Below are positions 26,377 to 37,061 of a DNA stretch of 64,000 nt, in pieces. Made by a program: the position numbers and the translations under genes. The stretch is from the NCBI GenBank assembly GCA_963790525.1, contig CAWBOV010000005.1:248001-312000 (forward strand), in the 5' to 3' direction. Under the pieces are notes generated by a model. That model worked only from the letters and a program-made list of their open reading frames with translations, ran no database searches and was not told where the DNA came from. Each line of letters begins with the position of its first letter. Position 1 is the first letter of the stretch. The DNA is from CAWBOV01 sp963790525 (GTDB lineage: Bacteria; Actinomycetota; Actinomycetes; Mycobacteriales; Jatrophihabitantaceae).

Positions 26377-29300
26377 TCACGCCGCCGGGAGGTCGATCGC
26401 CAGGGCGGCGCCGGCACCGTTGTCACCGGTCTTGCCGGCGACGAGGGTGACGGTGGAGCTGTCCTTGGTCTGCGTGGTGCCGACAGCGGCGGTCACCGTC
26501 CAGTCCCCGGGCGGCAGGTTGGTGAAGGTGAACGTCCCGGAGACCGTCGTCTTGCCGTTGGCGTACGCGGCCGGCACCGTCTGCCCGTCCTGCGGGTTCA
26601 GGGTGAGCAGCGCCTGGGTGGTGAGCGGTTGCTTCGTCTTGGCCGGGGGCCCGGCGATGTCCTGGGTGACGTCGACGACGAGCTTGGCGCCGACCTCCTG
26701 CAGCGTCACCGTCCCGTTGACGGCCGTTCCCGTATCGGGCACGGTCACCGTCCTGGTCGTCGTGACCCACGCCGGATCGGCCGACGCCGGCGGATCAGCG
26801 GTGATCTTGTACCCCGACGCCGGTGTCACCCAGATGTGGACCGACGAGGCACCGGCGACCGGGAAGCTCGCATTGCTGTACACGGTCGCGTTGGAGCTGT
26901 CCTTGACCGTCAGCGCGACCGTCGCCGGTGGCGTGTCGGTACCGAACGCGGTGGCGGCGACCGCCAGGTTGAGCTGGCCCTCGTCGAGTTCGAACGTCCT
27001 GCTCGGGTCGGGGCCGTTGGCCGCACTCGACACCGTCACCGAGAAACCGGTCGTCGGGGCGACGGGCGCGACGGTGCCGAAGTGATGGTCCGCGCCGGTG
27101 CCGAGGGACGGGAAGGCGATCGTCCAGGTGCCGAAGGGAACCTGGTTGAACGTGACGAAGAAGTCCGTCGTCGAGCCGGTCACCGCGGCCAGCGGGAGCG
27201 GTGACTGCGCCGGGTTGGTGGTGGTCGGCGTGAGGGTGACGGTCTCCCCGGACAGGTCGAAGCCGTTGGTGGACGTCAGCGTCACGGTCACCGCGTGGGA
27301 CACCCTGCTCAGCGTGATCGCCAGCGGGGCCGTCGCCTGGCCGTGCACGACGGTGACGGATTGATCGGTGTTGGTGACGTAGCCGGTCTTGCCGGCCTGG
27401 ACGATGAATGTCCCGTCGGGGACGGCGGAGAAGGTGAAGAACCCGGCGACGGAGTTGGCGGTGGCGTCCGTGCTCGTCGTCATGTCCGCGCCGTTGACGT
27501 CCTTGGCCGGCGTGAAGGTCCCATTGACGAGCGTCCCGAGCGACACCGTCGCCCCGGCCAGCGCGGTGGCCCCCGGATCGCTGCCCTGCACGGCTACCAC
27601 CGTGCCGCTCACCGTGCTGGCGTTGACGTCGGTGCGGACGTAGACGGTCTGCGTCGCCACCCCCACCGCCAGGGTCACCTGCAGGTTCACGGTCGTGATC
27701 TTGGATCCAGCGACCTGCAGCGAGTACGTGGTGGGCACCAGCCCCGGGAACTCGTAGAGATTGTCCGCGTCCGGGGTGCTCACGGCGGTGGACGTGCCGT
27801 CCGCGGCGATCAGGGTCACGGTCACGTCGCTGTTGACGAGATGCGCCTTGTCGTTGAGGGCGGAGTTCTGCACGCCGACCTTGAGCAGCACCGCGTTGAC
27901 GAAGATGTCGAGATCCTGCGTGGTGTCGGCGACCACGGCCCCGTTGGCGTCGGTGGCGATCTGCACGGCGACCGGCGCGTCCTGGGTGTACCCGGTCGCC
28001 GTGGCCGTCGCGCGCCACCACCCCGGCGCCAGTCCCTGGACGGTGGTCGACCCGGTGATCCGATAGTTGCCGCCCGCGTCGGTCACCGCGCTGAACGTCG
28101 CCGAGCCGACGGTGTCGCACGACGCGGCACCGGTCTTGGCGGTGTCCGTGCACGGGTGGATCGTCACCGTCACGTTGGCGACCGGTTGCGAGGGCGCCCC
28201 CGTCGTGCCGCTCGCGCCCAGCACCCCGTGCACGACGCCCTTGAGGACGCCGAGACGTGTCAGGAGCGCGGTGCAGCGGGTCGTCCCGCCCGGCGAGACA
28301 GAGATCGTGTCGGGGCTCGATCCACCGGTGCACACCAGGGTGATCGCGCTCGTGCCGGTGTCGGCGAACTGGTATCCGGCGGCCTGGATGTGGACGACAT
28401 ACGGGTTCGCCGTCAGGTCGGGGCTGAGGCCGGCGAAGGTCACCGTGTCCTGGCCGGGGGCCGCCGTCAGCACCTGCTGCGCCGCACCGCCACCCGACAG
28501 GGTGAACACCGCTCCGGTGACCGGCACCGTCGCACCGCCCGGATCCAGATAGGCCGTGGTGACGACCAGGGCGCCCTGCTTCTTCAGGGTGAAGTCCGAA
28601 CCGAACGTGCACGTGCCGCCCAGCGGGCAGTGGACCGACACCGTCGCGGGCGAGTATCCCGCCAGCGTGGCCACCAGCGTGTAGTCACCCGGCCACGCCG
28701 CCTGCGCCTCGCCGTAGTTCGTGTCCTGCCAGGTCAGCGCCCCGCCCGCGCCCGCCACGACGCTCACCCGCCCCGAGCCGGGCGCCTGGCTGGTCACCTG
28801 GATGTTGACGGTCGAGAAATCGAAGCCCGGGATGTCGGGGCTGATCGCGACGGTCCCCGCGAACGTCGACGGGTTCGGGGTCAGGACGAAGCTCAGCACG
28901 GTGCTGCCGACCACGCTGCGGTTGGCGACCACCACGGTCTGGTAGTTCGGCGCCGAGATCGACAGGGAGGCCTGGCCGATCGCGAGCGGCAGCTTGCCCA
29001 CTGCCGAGCCGGTCACGCTCGTGCACGGCGCCACCCCGGACGGATCGGAGCCGTCGGCGGTGATCGCGAAACACCCGTTCGTCCCGGTGGTCAGGGAGAC
29101 GGTGGCGCTCACCGGGGTGTTGCCGTTGTAGCCGACGATCCCGGTGATGTTCACCGTCGCGCCGTCCACCGGGCCACCGGCACCGCTCAGCACCCGCCCG
29201 ACCACCTGATCGACGGAATTGATCATGGCGAGGGTGACGGCGGGTTCCTGGTCCTCACCGACATGCAGCGTCGTCCCGGCCTGGTTGCTGTTCTGCACCT

Positions 29301-32199
29301 TCAGCGTGTAGTCGCCGGTGGCCAGGCGGGTGATCAGGATGAAGCCGGCCGCGTTCGCGGTCTGGTTGGGCACGGCGGTGGGCCCGCCGCTGACGATCAC
29401 GACCGCGCCCGGTGCCGCGACGAGGGCGCCGGTGTTGGGATCCGGTTTGAGGACGGTGACGTCGATGCGGCCGAGCCGGTGCAGGGTCGCGTCGAAGCGG
29501 TGCGTCTCGCCGAGGCCGAGGGTCACGGGTGTGGCCGGTACGGTCTCGTATTCCGAGCCCGGCGGCGTCAGCACGGTCACCTCGTACGTCCCGTGCTCGA
29601 GGACGGTGAGCGAGTAGGCACCCGTCGCCGGATCGACCTGTCCCCCGTTGGGATCACATGCCGTGGGCGCCGGCGGGTTCGGGTCGGTCGGGGTCACCTC
29701 GACCGCGACGACGCACACGCCGGTGGCCTGCCCGACGACCGACGTGATGGTGCCGATGAGCTTCGGCGCCGGGTAGAGGGCGACGGTGGGCAGGGTGGCG
29801 GTGACGGTGAGGCTGGTGGCCGCCCCGATGGGAACCTGGGCGGTCACCGTCGTCGCCTCGTAGAAGCCCGGGATGGAGATCGTCACCTTGTGCAGCCCCG
29901 GCTGGAGCCCCTGGGTGGCAGGGACGATGTAGCCGTCCGGGTGGGAGTCGGCGGTGTTGAAGGTGTCGGTGATCGTGCCGTCGACGGTGAAGGTGACGGT
30001 GCAGTCGGTCTTCGGCGACTGGTCGGGGTTGAGCCCGCAGGTGATCGGCCCGCTCGTGGTGGCGTCCTGCAGGCCGAGGATGCGGATCTGCGCGGTGCTC
30101 GGCAGGCCACCGTTCGCGACGGGGTTCAGCGTCATCGTCACGCTGGTCGTTCGGCCGGCGCGGGCGACCACCGTCGCGTAGTAGGTGGTGTAGCCGAACA
30201 GCTCGGCGGACAGCACATAGGTCCCGGAGGCGACGCCGTTGACGCGGAACGAGCCGTCCGCGCTGGTGATCGTCTTGTAGGTGTTGGCCTGGTTGGTCAG
30301 GATGACGCCCGCGCCCTCCTGCCCGACCTTCGCCACGCTCTGCACGACGCCCGCCATCACCGCCGTCGAGCGGGTCAGCACGGCGCTCACGTTCGCCGAG
30401 GACTGACCCTTCTGCAGCGTCACCGACCGCGTCTGGGCGAGGTAGCCGGGAGCCGTCACCGTGACGGTGTACGTGCCGGGCACGGGCAGCCCCGGCAGCG
30501 TGTACCGCCCGACGGGGCCGGTCGTGACGGTCGTGGCGCTGTGGGTCGTCGCGCCGTTGCCGGCGACGACGCTCACCCCGCCGAGGCCCACCGTGTTGCC
30601 GAGATCGTCGACTCCCTCGACCGAGCCGAGCAGCGTGGCGACTCCCTCGCGCAGGGTGAGGTCCACCGCCGACGATCCGCCCGCTCCGAGGGTCACCAGC
30701 CGCGACTCGGTGCTGAGGCCGTTCTTGGAGGCACTGACCAGATAGGTGCTGGGCGTGGACAGCCCCGACACCGACCATGCCCCGATGGCGCCCTTGGAGT
30801 TGCTGGTGGTCGTGACCGTGTTGGTGCCGTCGGTGAGGGTGATCTGCGCGCCGCCGACCGCGCCGCCGGGGCCCGTGATCATGCCGCTGAGGGCGCCCTG
30901 GCCGGGTACGAGGGCCACCGTCAGCGGCTGGGTGGAGACGGTCTCCGCGGAGTTGATGACATAGCGCTGCGTCTGGTAGCCGGGCTTGGCGAAGGTCAGC
31001 AGGTAGTACCCCGGGGCGCTGATCCCCGGGAAGGACCAGGCGCCGTCAGGGGTGGTCTCCGTCGAGCGCCGCGGTGACACGGTCGCCGGTGCCGTGAGCT
31101 GCACCGCCGACTGCGGCACCATGCCGTGCACGCTGTCGAGCAGCTTCGACACCCCGACGCCCGTCGCGCCCTCGGCCTGCTCGTCCACGAGCGAGGTCGG
31201 GCGCAGCGCCACCGTGACACCTCCCGGCGCGGTACCCGTCACCGTGCCGTTGAGGCGGACCTTCTGCGCCCCGGCGGCGATCGAGCCCGAGCCACCGGAC
31301 CCGCCCGAGCCACCGGACCCGCCGGAGCCGCCGGAGCCGCCGGACCCTGAGCCGCCCTTGCCCGCGCCGCCGGACCCGGTGCCGTTCGGAGCGGTGGTCG
31401 TGGTCAGGCTGGTCGCGGTGGACCGGTTGCGCACCGAACTGGCCAGCTTCGGGATGGCCACCAGGCCGATCCCCACCCAGAGCGCCACGATCGCCACGAG
31501 CGCCGCCGCCCTGGCCCCGCTGGGACCGAGCAACGCGCGCGAGGTGAACAGCCCGTCGGCGTGCCGCGCCGCACCCGTCCCGCGGGCAGTGACGGTGTAG
31601 GCGTGCCGGCTCTGCTGCCCGACGACGCGCACCCGCCTGGTGCCCACCCGCCCGGGGACCCGGACCGACGCGCCCGCGGGGATCACCACCGCGTCCGCGC
31701 CGAGGTGCACGTGGGCGCTCGTCGTGGTCTGCGCGTCGAGGCGGACGGTCGCGTCCTGCACGCCGGTGTTGCGCAGGACCACCGCGATCCGCTTGCTGCG
31801 AACGGCCTTCGTGCTCGCCGGCTCGATCTCGATCGCGACCTGACCGGGCGCGTCGACGATCAGGGTGAGCTCGGCCAATGCGGTCGGGCCGGTGGCCGCG
31901 CCGGTGACCGGATCCAGCGACTGCACGGCGACGGTCAGGGGATAGCGCGCGGGAACCGTCCCCGGCGCGGGGCGCAGCGGCAGGTCGACGTACACGCTCA
32001 GACCGGGAAGGACGGGATTGGTGCGCACCGGCATCGGCAGCCATGACGCATCGACGCCCAGCGTGGTGATCGTCATGATGCGCGGTTCGGGCGCGGTGTT
32101 GGTGACCGTGGCGCGGACGGTGATCACCGCCCCCGCGGCCGTGCGGAGTGTGGGCTCGATCAGGATCCCGGGTGCCGGGTCCATCGTGGGATCAGCCAA
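26377..32199 (-). CDS. Giant membrane protein with carboxypeptidase-regulatory-like repeats
   Basis: 1,940 residues without a frame break. Residues 1-225 form two Ig-like domains of the NEW3/DUF type (ITVRATVTNTAPEPRIMTITTLGV; KRIAVVLRNTGVQDATVRLDAQ) with no signal peptide. One helix follows (about 229-250) and then a GGSGGSG linker (274-307). The remaining ~1,630 residues are tandem prealbumin-like CarboxypepD_reg domains, each with a pattern like GVVxxxxxxGAxVTxT ... GxYxLxGLxPGTYxVTxxxxGY. The likely topology is N-terminus inside and repeats outside. It is the last gene of a four-gene minus operon and overlaps the 853-residue paralogue by 8 bp. It could anchor the injection particle to the membrane or span the wall; this is inference from topology and location. 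Confidence 0.85.
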   Translation of the reverse strand: MADPTMDPAPGILIEPTLRTAAGAVITVRATVTNTAPEPRIMTITTLGVDASWLPMPVRTNPVLPGLSVYVDLPLRPAPGTVPARYPLTVAVQSLDPVTGAATGPTALAELTLIVDAPGQVAIEIEPASTKAVRSKRIAVVLRNTGVQDATVRLDAQTTTSAHVHLGADAVVIPAGASVRVPGRVGTRRVRVVGQQSRHAYTVTARGTGAARHADGLFTSRALLGPSGARAAALVAIVALWVGIGLVAIPKLASSVRNRSTATSLTTTTAPNGTGSGGAGKGGSGSGGSGGSGGSGGSGGSGGSGSIAAGAQKVRLNGTVTGTAPGGVTVALRPTSLVDEQAEGATGVGVSKLLDSVHGMVPQSAVQLTAPATVSPRRSTETTPDGAWSFPGISAPGYYLLTFAKPGYQTQRYVINSAETVSTQPLTVALVPGQGALSGMITGPGGAVGGAQITLTDGTNTVTTTSNSKGAIGAWSVSGLSTPSTYLVSASKNGLSTESRLVTLGAGGSSAVDLTLREGVATLLGSVEGVDDLGNTVGLGGVSVVAGNGATTHSATTVTTGPVGRYTLPGLPVPGTYTVTVTAPGYLAQTRSVTLQKGQSSANVSAVLTRSTAVMAGVVQSVAKVGQEGAGVILTNQANTYKTITSADGSFRVNGVASGTYVLSAELFGYTTYYATVVARAGRTTSVTMTLNPVANGGLPSTAQIRILGLQDATTSGPITCGLNPDQSPKTDCTVTFTVDGTITDTFNTADSHPDGYIVPATQGLQPGLHKVTISIPGFYEATTVTAQVPIGAATSLTVTATLPTVALYPAPKLIGTITSVVGQATGVCVVAVEVTPTDPNPPAPTACDPNGGQVDPATGAYSLTVLEHGTYEVTVLTPPGSEYETVPATPVTLGLGETHRFDATLHRLGRIDVTVLKPDPNTGALVAAPGAVVIVSGGPTAVPNQTANAAGFILITRLATGDYTLKVQNSNQAGTTLHVGEDQEPAVTLAMINSVDQVVGRVLSGAGGPVDGATVNITGIVGYNGNTPVSATVSLTTGTNGCFAITADGSDPSGVAPCTSVTGSAVGKLPLAIGQASLSISAPNYQTVVVANRSVVGSTVLSFVLTPNPSTFAGTVAISPDIPGFDFSTVNIQVTSQAPGSGRVSVVAGAGGALTWQDTNYGEAQAAWPGDYTLVATLAGYSPATVSVHCPLGGTCTFGSDFTLKKQGALVVTTAYLDPGGATVPVTGAVFTLSGGGAAQQVLTAAPGQDTVTFAGLSPDLTANPYVVHIQAAGYQFADTGTSAITLVCTGGSSPDTISVSPGGTTRCTALLTRLGVLKGVVHGVLGASGTTGAPSQPVANVTVTIHPCTDTAKTGAASCDTVGSATFSAVTDAGGNYRITGSTTVQGLAPGWWRATATATGYTQDAPVAVQIATDANGAVVADTTQDLDIFVNAVLLKVGVQNSALNDKAHLVNSDVTVTLIAADGTSTAVSTPDADNLYEFPGLVPTTYSLQVAGSKITTVNLQVTLAVGVATQTVYVRTDVNASTVSGTVVAVQGSDPGATALAGATVSLGTLVNGTFTPAKDVNGADMTTSTDATANSVAGFFTFSAVPDGTFIVQAGKTGYVTNTDQSVTVVHGQATAPLAITLSRVSHAVTVTLTSTNGFDLSGETVTLTPTTTNPAQSPLPLAAVTGSTTDFFVTFNQVPFGTWTIAFPSLGTGADHHFGTVAPVAPTTGFSVTVSSAANGPDPSRTFELDEGQLNLAVAATAFGTDTPPATVALTVKDSSNATVYSNASFPVAGASSVHIWVTPASGYKITADPPASADPAWVTTTRTVTVPDTGTAVNGTVTLQEVGAKLVVDVTQDIAGPPAKTKQPLTTQALLTLNPQDGQTVPAAYANGKTTVSGTFTFTNLPPGDWTVTAAVGTTQTKDSSTVTLVAGKTGDNGAGAALAIDLPAA

Positions 32200-34753
32200 C
32201 GGGATCAGCCACGATCTTCACTCCGGTCACCTGCTGACTGCTCTTGACCGTGACGGTCTTGGACGCCACCGGCTGGCTGCCCGCCGTCGGGCGCACCTCC
32301 ACGATGTAGTTGCCCGCGTCGATTCCGGTGAAGGTGAACGCGCCGGTCGGGTTGGCGCTGGTCGTGGTCTGCGTGACGACCGTCGGATACTGCGTCGCCT
32401 GGTAGAGGATGACGGTCCACCCCGTGCGCGGCGTGCCGTCCGTGCCGACGACGGTGCCGGACAGCGACGCGGGTGCGGACAGGACGACGTCGTACCTGCT
32501 GACATCCCCTGCCGCCACGGTGATCACCCGGGAGCGTGGGCTGGTGCCGCTGGTCGTGCTCACCGTGAGGGTGTAGGTGCCCGGGGGAACGTCTTCGATC
32601 CGGTACATGCCCCTGTCCGCGGCCGGCACCGACGCCGACGTGACCACGTAGGACGTGGTGCCGGAGTTCAGGGTCACCGAGGACTCACCGAGGGCGGTGG
32701 CCGCGGCGCCGACCGTCGCCGGCTGGCTCACCCGGCCGAAGACGGTGGCGGTCGAGGACTGCATGGCCACGCTGATGCCGTCGGCGGTGATCGTGGCGCC
32801 CTGGGATCCCGGGGTGATGTCGCCGTTGGCGTCCAGCGACACCGACACCGTCTGCGACGCGAGGTCGCTCCGGCTGAAGGTGACCGTGTACGTGCCGGGA
32901 ACCGCCAAGCCCCCGATGTCCCAGTGCCCGACCGTCCCGCCGCCCTCGGATCCCTCGGTGACGCTCTGCACGGTCAGCTGGCCGTCGGTGACGGTGACCG
33001 CGACCCCGGGCGCGGGCACGCCACCGGCGAGCAGTGTGACCTTGCCGGTCAGCGACCCCGACGACTGCCCGAGGGTGATCGACACTCCGGTCAGCTTCTG
33101 CCCCGCTGCGAGCGTCAGCGTGAGCGTCTGCGAGGCGAAGCCGTCCTTGCTCGCGACGATCGTGAAACTGGCCGGGGTGGGCAGGCTGCGCAGGGTGAAC
33201 GCGCCCGGGTCGTCGTTGGTGAGCGAGACGGTGTTCGCGGTGCTCTGTCCCGACGTGGCCGTGATCGTCACGCCGGCGAGCACGCCCGAGGCGGAGTTGA
33301 CGTGCCCGGAGATCAGCCCGTCGCCCTTCTGCAGCCGGATCTGCACACCGGTCCGCGTCTCCCCCGCGCCGATGTCGATGCGCTGGGTCGACGTGGCGTA
33401 GGCGGTCTTGGTCACGACGAGGTCGTAGATGCTCGGCGACGGGACATCGGTGAGGGTGAACGTGCCGTCCGAGCCGATGGGCACGGTGCGGACGATCGCG
33501 GCGGTGGTCTGGCTGGTGCCGCTGCTCGCGCCACCGCCCGACGTCGTCTTCAGGTAGAGCGTCGCCGCGGAGACGTCGTCGCCGACCACCGTCCCGCTGA
33601 TGGTGGCGGGGACGCCGCCGAGCCGCACGTCCAGGCCCGCCTTGGACTGCCCGGCCTGGACGGTGACCGTCGTGGCGTCGGCATCGGTCGCCGCGCCGGG
33701 GTACCAGAGCTGGACGAAGCCGGCGCCCTGGAAGCTCAACTTGTAGTCGCCGGCGGCCAGATTCCCCACCGAATAGGCACCCTGGGCGTCGGTCGCGGTC
33801 GTGGCGACCGGTTTGGACGTGTCCGACGCCAGATACACGCCGACCGTCACCCCGCGCACCGCTGCCCCCGAGGTGAGCAGCCGGACGGTCCCCGCCACTC
33901 CCGACGTCCCGGTCGTGGCGCTGGTGTTGCGGGCCTGCGCGACCTCCAGCGCGAGGTCGCGGTCGGCGGCCGATTGGCTGATCAGCCGCGAGAGCGCGAT
34001 GGTGATGACGATCGCGAAGACCGTGACCGCCGCCAGCAGCCCGATCAGCGACAGCGGGCCGCGGGAGATCAGGGGCTTCTGGATGAATGTGCCGTTGGCC
34101 AGTGCCGTCCGCTCGTCCCGGGCGGTGTCGCGTTCGAGGTCGACGTCGGAGAAGAACGCGTCGCGCGGGAGCGGGTCCAGGTACATCCCGAGCACCCGGA
34201 CCACCGGGGATCCCGTCAGGTGCCGCCGGGCCTTGACGCGCAGATCGACGACGGCGTGCTCCCCCGGCGCCAGCGCGACCGTCTCCGGCTCGAAGGCGAA
34301 CCGGACCTTGCTCTCGGGATCGTCGCCACCCAACCGCCCGACGACGTCGGTGTTCCCGGTGTTCTCGACGACCAGGCTGAACGACGCCGCGCGGCCGGCC
34401 ATGACCGTCAGCGGATCGAGGCGCATCACCGCGGACTCGGCGGCGGGCACGGTGAGGTCCAACTCGGCGACCGTGCTGGACTCGGGGGGCGTGAGCTCCC
34501 GCACCTGTACGGCGATCCGGCGCACGCCTGCCGGAATGCCCCGGGGCACCGTGATCGTGGCCAGCACGACGCGGTGCTCGTCCGGGAACAGCGAGATCTG
34601 CTCGGCGTCCAGGCGCACCCAGCTCGGGTCGGCGCCGAGGATGCGCAGCGTGTAACCGCCGATCACGAGTCCGGTGTTGGTGATCGTGACGGCGACGGTC
34701 AGCGGGATGTCGGGGTGTACCTCCGCGGCCTGGGGCGAGACGTCGACGCGCAC
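32192..34753 (-). CDS. Membrane protein with Ig-like and carboxypeptidase-regulatory-like repeats (paralogue 2)
   Basis: 853 residues, clean frame, ATG 34753. Two N-terminal Ig-like domains (about 1-105 and 106-200; VAVTITNTGLVIGGYTLRILGAD, FSLVVENTGNTDVVGRLGGD) are followed by a basic flank and one helix (about 234-256, LSLIGLLAAVTVFAIVITIAL). About six CarboxypepD_reg repeats follow (for example AGTVRLLTSGAAVRGVTVGVYL; ISGTVVGDDVSAATLYLK). The positive residues before the helix put the N-terminus inside. It has the same architecture as its neighbours, so the three genes arose by duplication. It starts 1 bp after the stop of the upstream paralogue, and its own stop lies inside the start of the giant one. 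The function is probably shared with them. Confidence 0.85.
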   Translation of the reverse strand: MRVDVSPQAAEVHPDIPLTVAVTITNTGLVIGGYTLRILGADPSWVRLDAEQISLFPDEHRVVLATITVPRGIPAGVRRIAVQVRELTPPESSTVAELDLTVPAAESAVMRLDPLTVMAGRAASFSLVVENTGNTDVVGRLGGDDPESKVRFAFEPETVALAPGEHAVVDLRVKARRHLTGSPVVRVLGMYLDPLPRDAFFSDVDLERDTARDERTALANGTFIQKPLISRGPLSLIGLLAAVTVFAIVITIALSRLISQSAADRDLALEVAQARNTSATTGTSGVAGTVRLLTSGAAVRGVTVGVYLASDTSKPVATTATDAQGAYSVGNLAAGDYKLSFQGAGFVQLWYPGAATDADATTVTVQAGQSKAGLDVRLGGVPATISGTVVGDDVSAATLYLKTTSGGGASSGTSQTTAAIVRTVPIGSDGTFTLTDVPSPSIYDLVVTKTAYATSTQRIDIGAGETRTGVQIRLQKGDGLISGHVNSASGVLAGVTITATSGQSTANTVSLTNDDPGAFTLRSLPTPASFTIVASKDGFASQTLTLTLAAGQKLTGVSITLGQSSGSLTGKVTLLAGGVPAPGVAVTVTDGQLTVQSVTEGSEGGGTVGHWDIGGLAVPGTYTVTFSRSDLASQTVSVSLDANGDITPGSQGATITADGISVAMQSSTATVFGRVSQPATVGAAATALGESSVTLNSGTTSYVVTSASVPAADRGMYRIEDVPPGTYTLTVSTTSGTSPRSRVITVAAGDVSRYDVVLSAPASLSGTVVGTDGTPRTGWTVILYQATQYPTVVTQTTTSANPTGAFTFTGIDAGNYIVEVRPTAGSQPVASKTVTVKSSQQVTGVKIVADPVG

Positions 34754-34754
34754 G

Positions 34755-37061
34755 TCAGCTCCCGAGCTCGAGGTTCTGGGTCGCCGTCTTTCCCGCGACG
34801 ACGGTCACAAGGGCGGTTTGTTGCGTCATGTTCGGTGCGGTCACCGTGACGGTGTACGTTCCCGGCTGCAGCGACGGGATGATGTACCCGCCGGCGCCGA
34901 AGTTCGGTCCCGATGCGGTGGACGTCGCCGTCCAGGACTTCGTGCCGTTGGTGGCGGTGATCGTCGCGCCCACGAACGCCTGCCCGCGACTGTCGGTGAT
35001 GAGGCCCGTGATCTGTCCCTGCTGGACGGACAGGGTCACGGTCACGACGGGCGGCGCGCCGTTGCCCGTGAGGTTCACCGGGACGGTGGTCGCGGAGTAC
35101 CCGCCGTGGGTGAAGGTCAGCGTGTAGGAGCCCGGCGCGGTCAGGCCGTTGATGGCGAACGTACCCACGGCGCCGTTGGTCAGCGTCGTCGTGGTCGGTG
35201 ATGTCCCGCCGGCGGCCACGGTGGATCCGCCGACGGTCACCGTCGCGCCACCCAGGCCGAGACCGTTGCTGCCCAGCAGCGTTCCGGTGACGCTGCCGGT
35301 CCCCGAGGCCAGCGACACGGTCAGCCCGGCGCGGTTCTGGCCCGCGCCCAGGTCGATGACGGACGTCTGCGTGCCGTACCCGTCCCGCGCGAAGGTGACG
35401 ACGTAGGTCGCCGGTGTCGGCAGGTTGCCGAGCACGAAGGTGCCGACGGCGCCGGTGGTCGGCGTGGAGATGGTGAGCGGTTTGCCGGCCGACGGTCGTC
35501 GTCACCGTGACCCCGCCCAGGGGCGCTGTCCCGTCGGTGACGGAGCCGCTGATCTGCCCGGCGCCCACGGAGAGCTGGACGGTCGGTTCCAGGCGCTGCT
35601 GCCCGCCGCTGACGGTGTCGACGATGGTCGTCGTCTGGTACCCCGTCGCGGACAGGGAGATCTCGTAGGTCCCCGGCGCGGGCAGGTTGCGCAGCGTGTA
35701 CGAGCCGTTCGCCGCCGAGGTGGTCGAGGCGAGGATCGACGCCGTGCCGGAGCCTTCGAGCGATCGCGCCACGACGGTGGTGATGACGGGCGTCAGCGAG
35801 TCACCGGGGTCGATCCGGCCCGAGATCGACGCGTTCAGGCCCTTGATCACGGCGTTCACCGCGCTCGTGGCGCCCTGGGCGGCGGTGGTGACCAGCTGCC
35901 CGCCGGTGCGGGTGGGCGAGGACGGGTACCAGACCGACGTGAACCCCGAGGCGCTGAACTCGATGCGGTACCCGGTCGGGAAGAGGCCGGCGAGGGTGTA
36001 GGTCCCGTCGCTCTGGGTGGCGGCCGAGCTGGCGACGACCCATCCCGTCCGGGTCTGGCGCCACGCGTCGACGACGATGCGGCCGACCGGCTTGTGGTTG
36101 CTCGCGGCGGTGACCGTGCCGCTGATGGTGCCGCCGACGCCGGCCGGGAGCAGGCCGCTCTTGGGCAACGCTCCGGCCGGGGCGGCTCCCGCGGCCGCGG
36201 CCGCACCGGAGCGTCCCGGCGGCATTGCCACCACCGGCGGAGACCGGCGTGGACGCGAAGAACGACGGCGGCGCCTGCTTGGTCATCGCGTCCGCCGCGA
36301 ACACCTTGCTCAGACCCAGCAGGAACACCCCGGCCCACAGCGCCACGATGCCGGCGAGGATCAGGATCGTCAGCAGGCCACGGCTGATGCGAGGCCGCTG
36401 CCGCAGCCGCACCGTCGTCTCGTGGGTGGGCTCGGGCTCGGCGACGGTGTCCGGCTCGAGGTCCAGGTCGAGGCGCCGCGGCGTGGCCAGCACGGTGACG
36501 GTGCGGTCGATCTCGGCACCGAAGATCATGCGGGGCCCGCGGACGGTCAGCAGGATCGGAGCGATGGCCCCGGCCTCGATCCGCGTGACCTGCGGCGCGA
36601 AGACGGCCTCGACGCTGCGGTCGGCGTCGACGGCGGAGAAGGCGACCTCCAGCGGCAGGTTGCCCTGGTTGGCTACCTCCAGGACGAAGCGGGCCTGCCG
36701 GTGGGCGCGCACCATCCGTGGCCGCGGGGCCATCGACATCATCGGGCGCGCGGCGACGTCGAGCGTCAGGTCCAGGTACTGCGACGGTGCCTTCGCTCCG
36801 TGCGACACCACCTCGACGGTCAGCGGGTGCAGCCCGGCGGGGTAGCGTCGGCGGGACGTCCATCGACAGGGTGACCTGGCCGCTCGCGTCCGGGAACAAC
36901 GGGAGCAGCGCGGGGCGGGCGGTGACGCTCTGTTCGGGCAGCCCGATGACCCGCGCGGTGACCCCGTCGATCACCTGGCCGGTGTTGACGACCTTGACGA
37001 TCAGCGCTGTGGTGTGGCCCGGGTCGACCTCGAGCTTCTCGGTGTCCGCGGCGATGAGCAT
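34755..37061 (-). CDS. Membrane protein with Ig-like and carboxypeptidase-regulatory-like repeats (paralogue 3, frameshifted)
   Basis: ATG 37061 (MLIAADTEKLEVDPGHTT) overlaps the DUF4255 stop (TGATG). The first Ig-like domain breaks frame near 36845. The next frame carries the second Ig-like domain, a basic flank (RLRQRPRISRG) and the helix LLTILILAGIVALWAGVFLL. Further breaks near 36225 and 35495 lead through repeats such as GTISGTVTAASNHKPVGRIVV and VTGTLLGSNGLGLGGATVTVGG to the end QNLELGS at 34755. Restored, it is about 765 residues with the same plan as the two downstream paralogues. The basic residues before the helix favour a cytoplasmic N-terminus. Confidence 0.75.

Noticed and set aside
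27295..31077. Long plus-strand frame of 1,260 residues opposite the giant repeat protein
   Set aside because: Arg/Gly/His-rich shadow of the minus-strand gene, without motifs or ribosome binding site.
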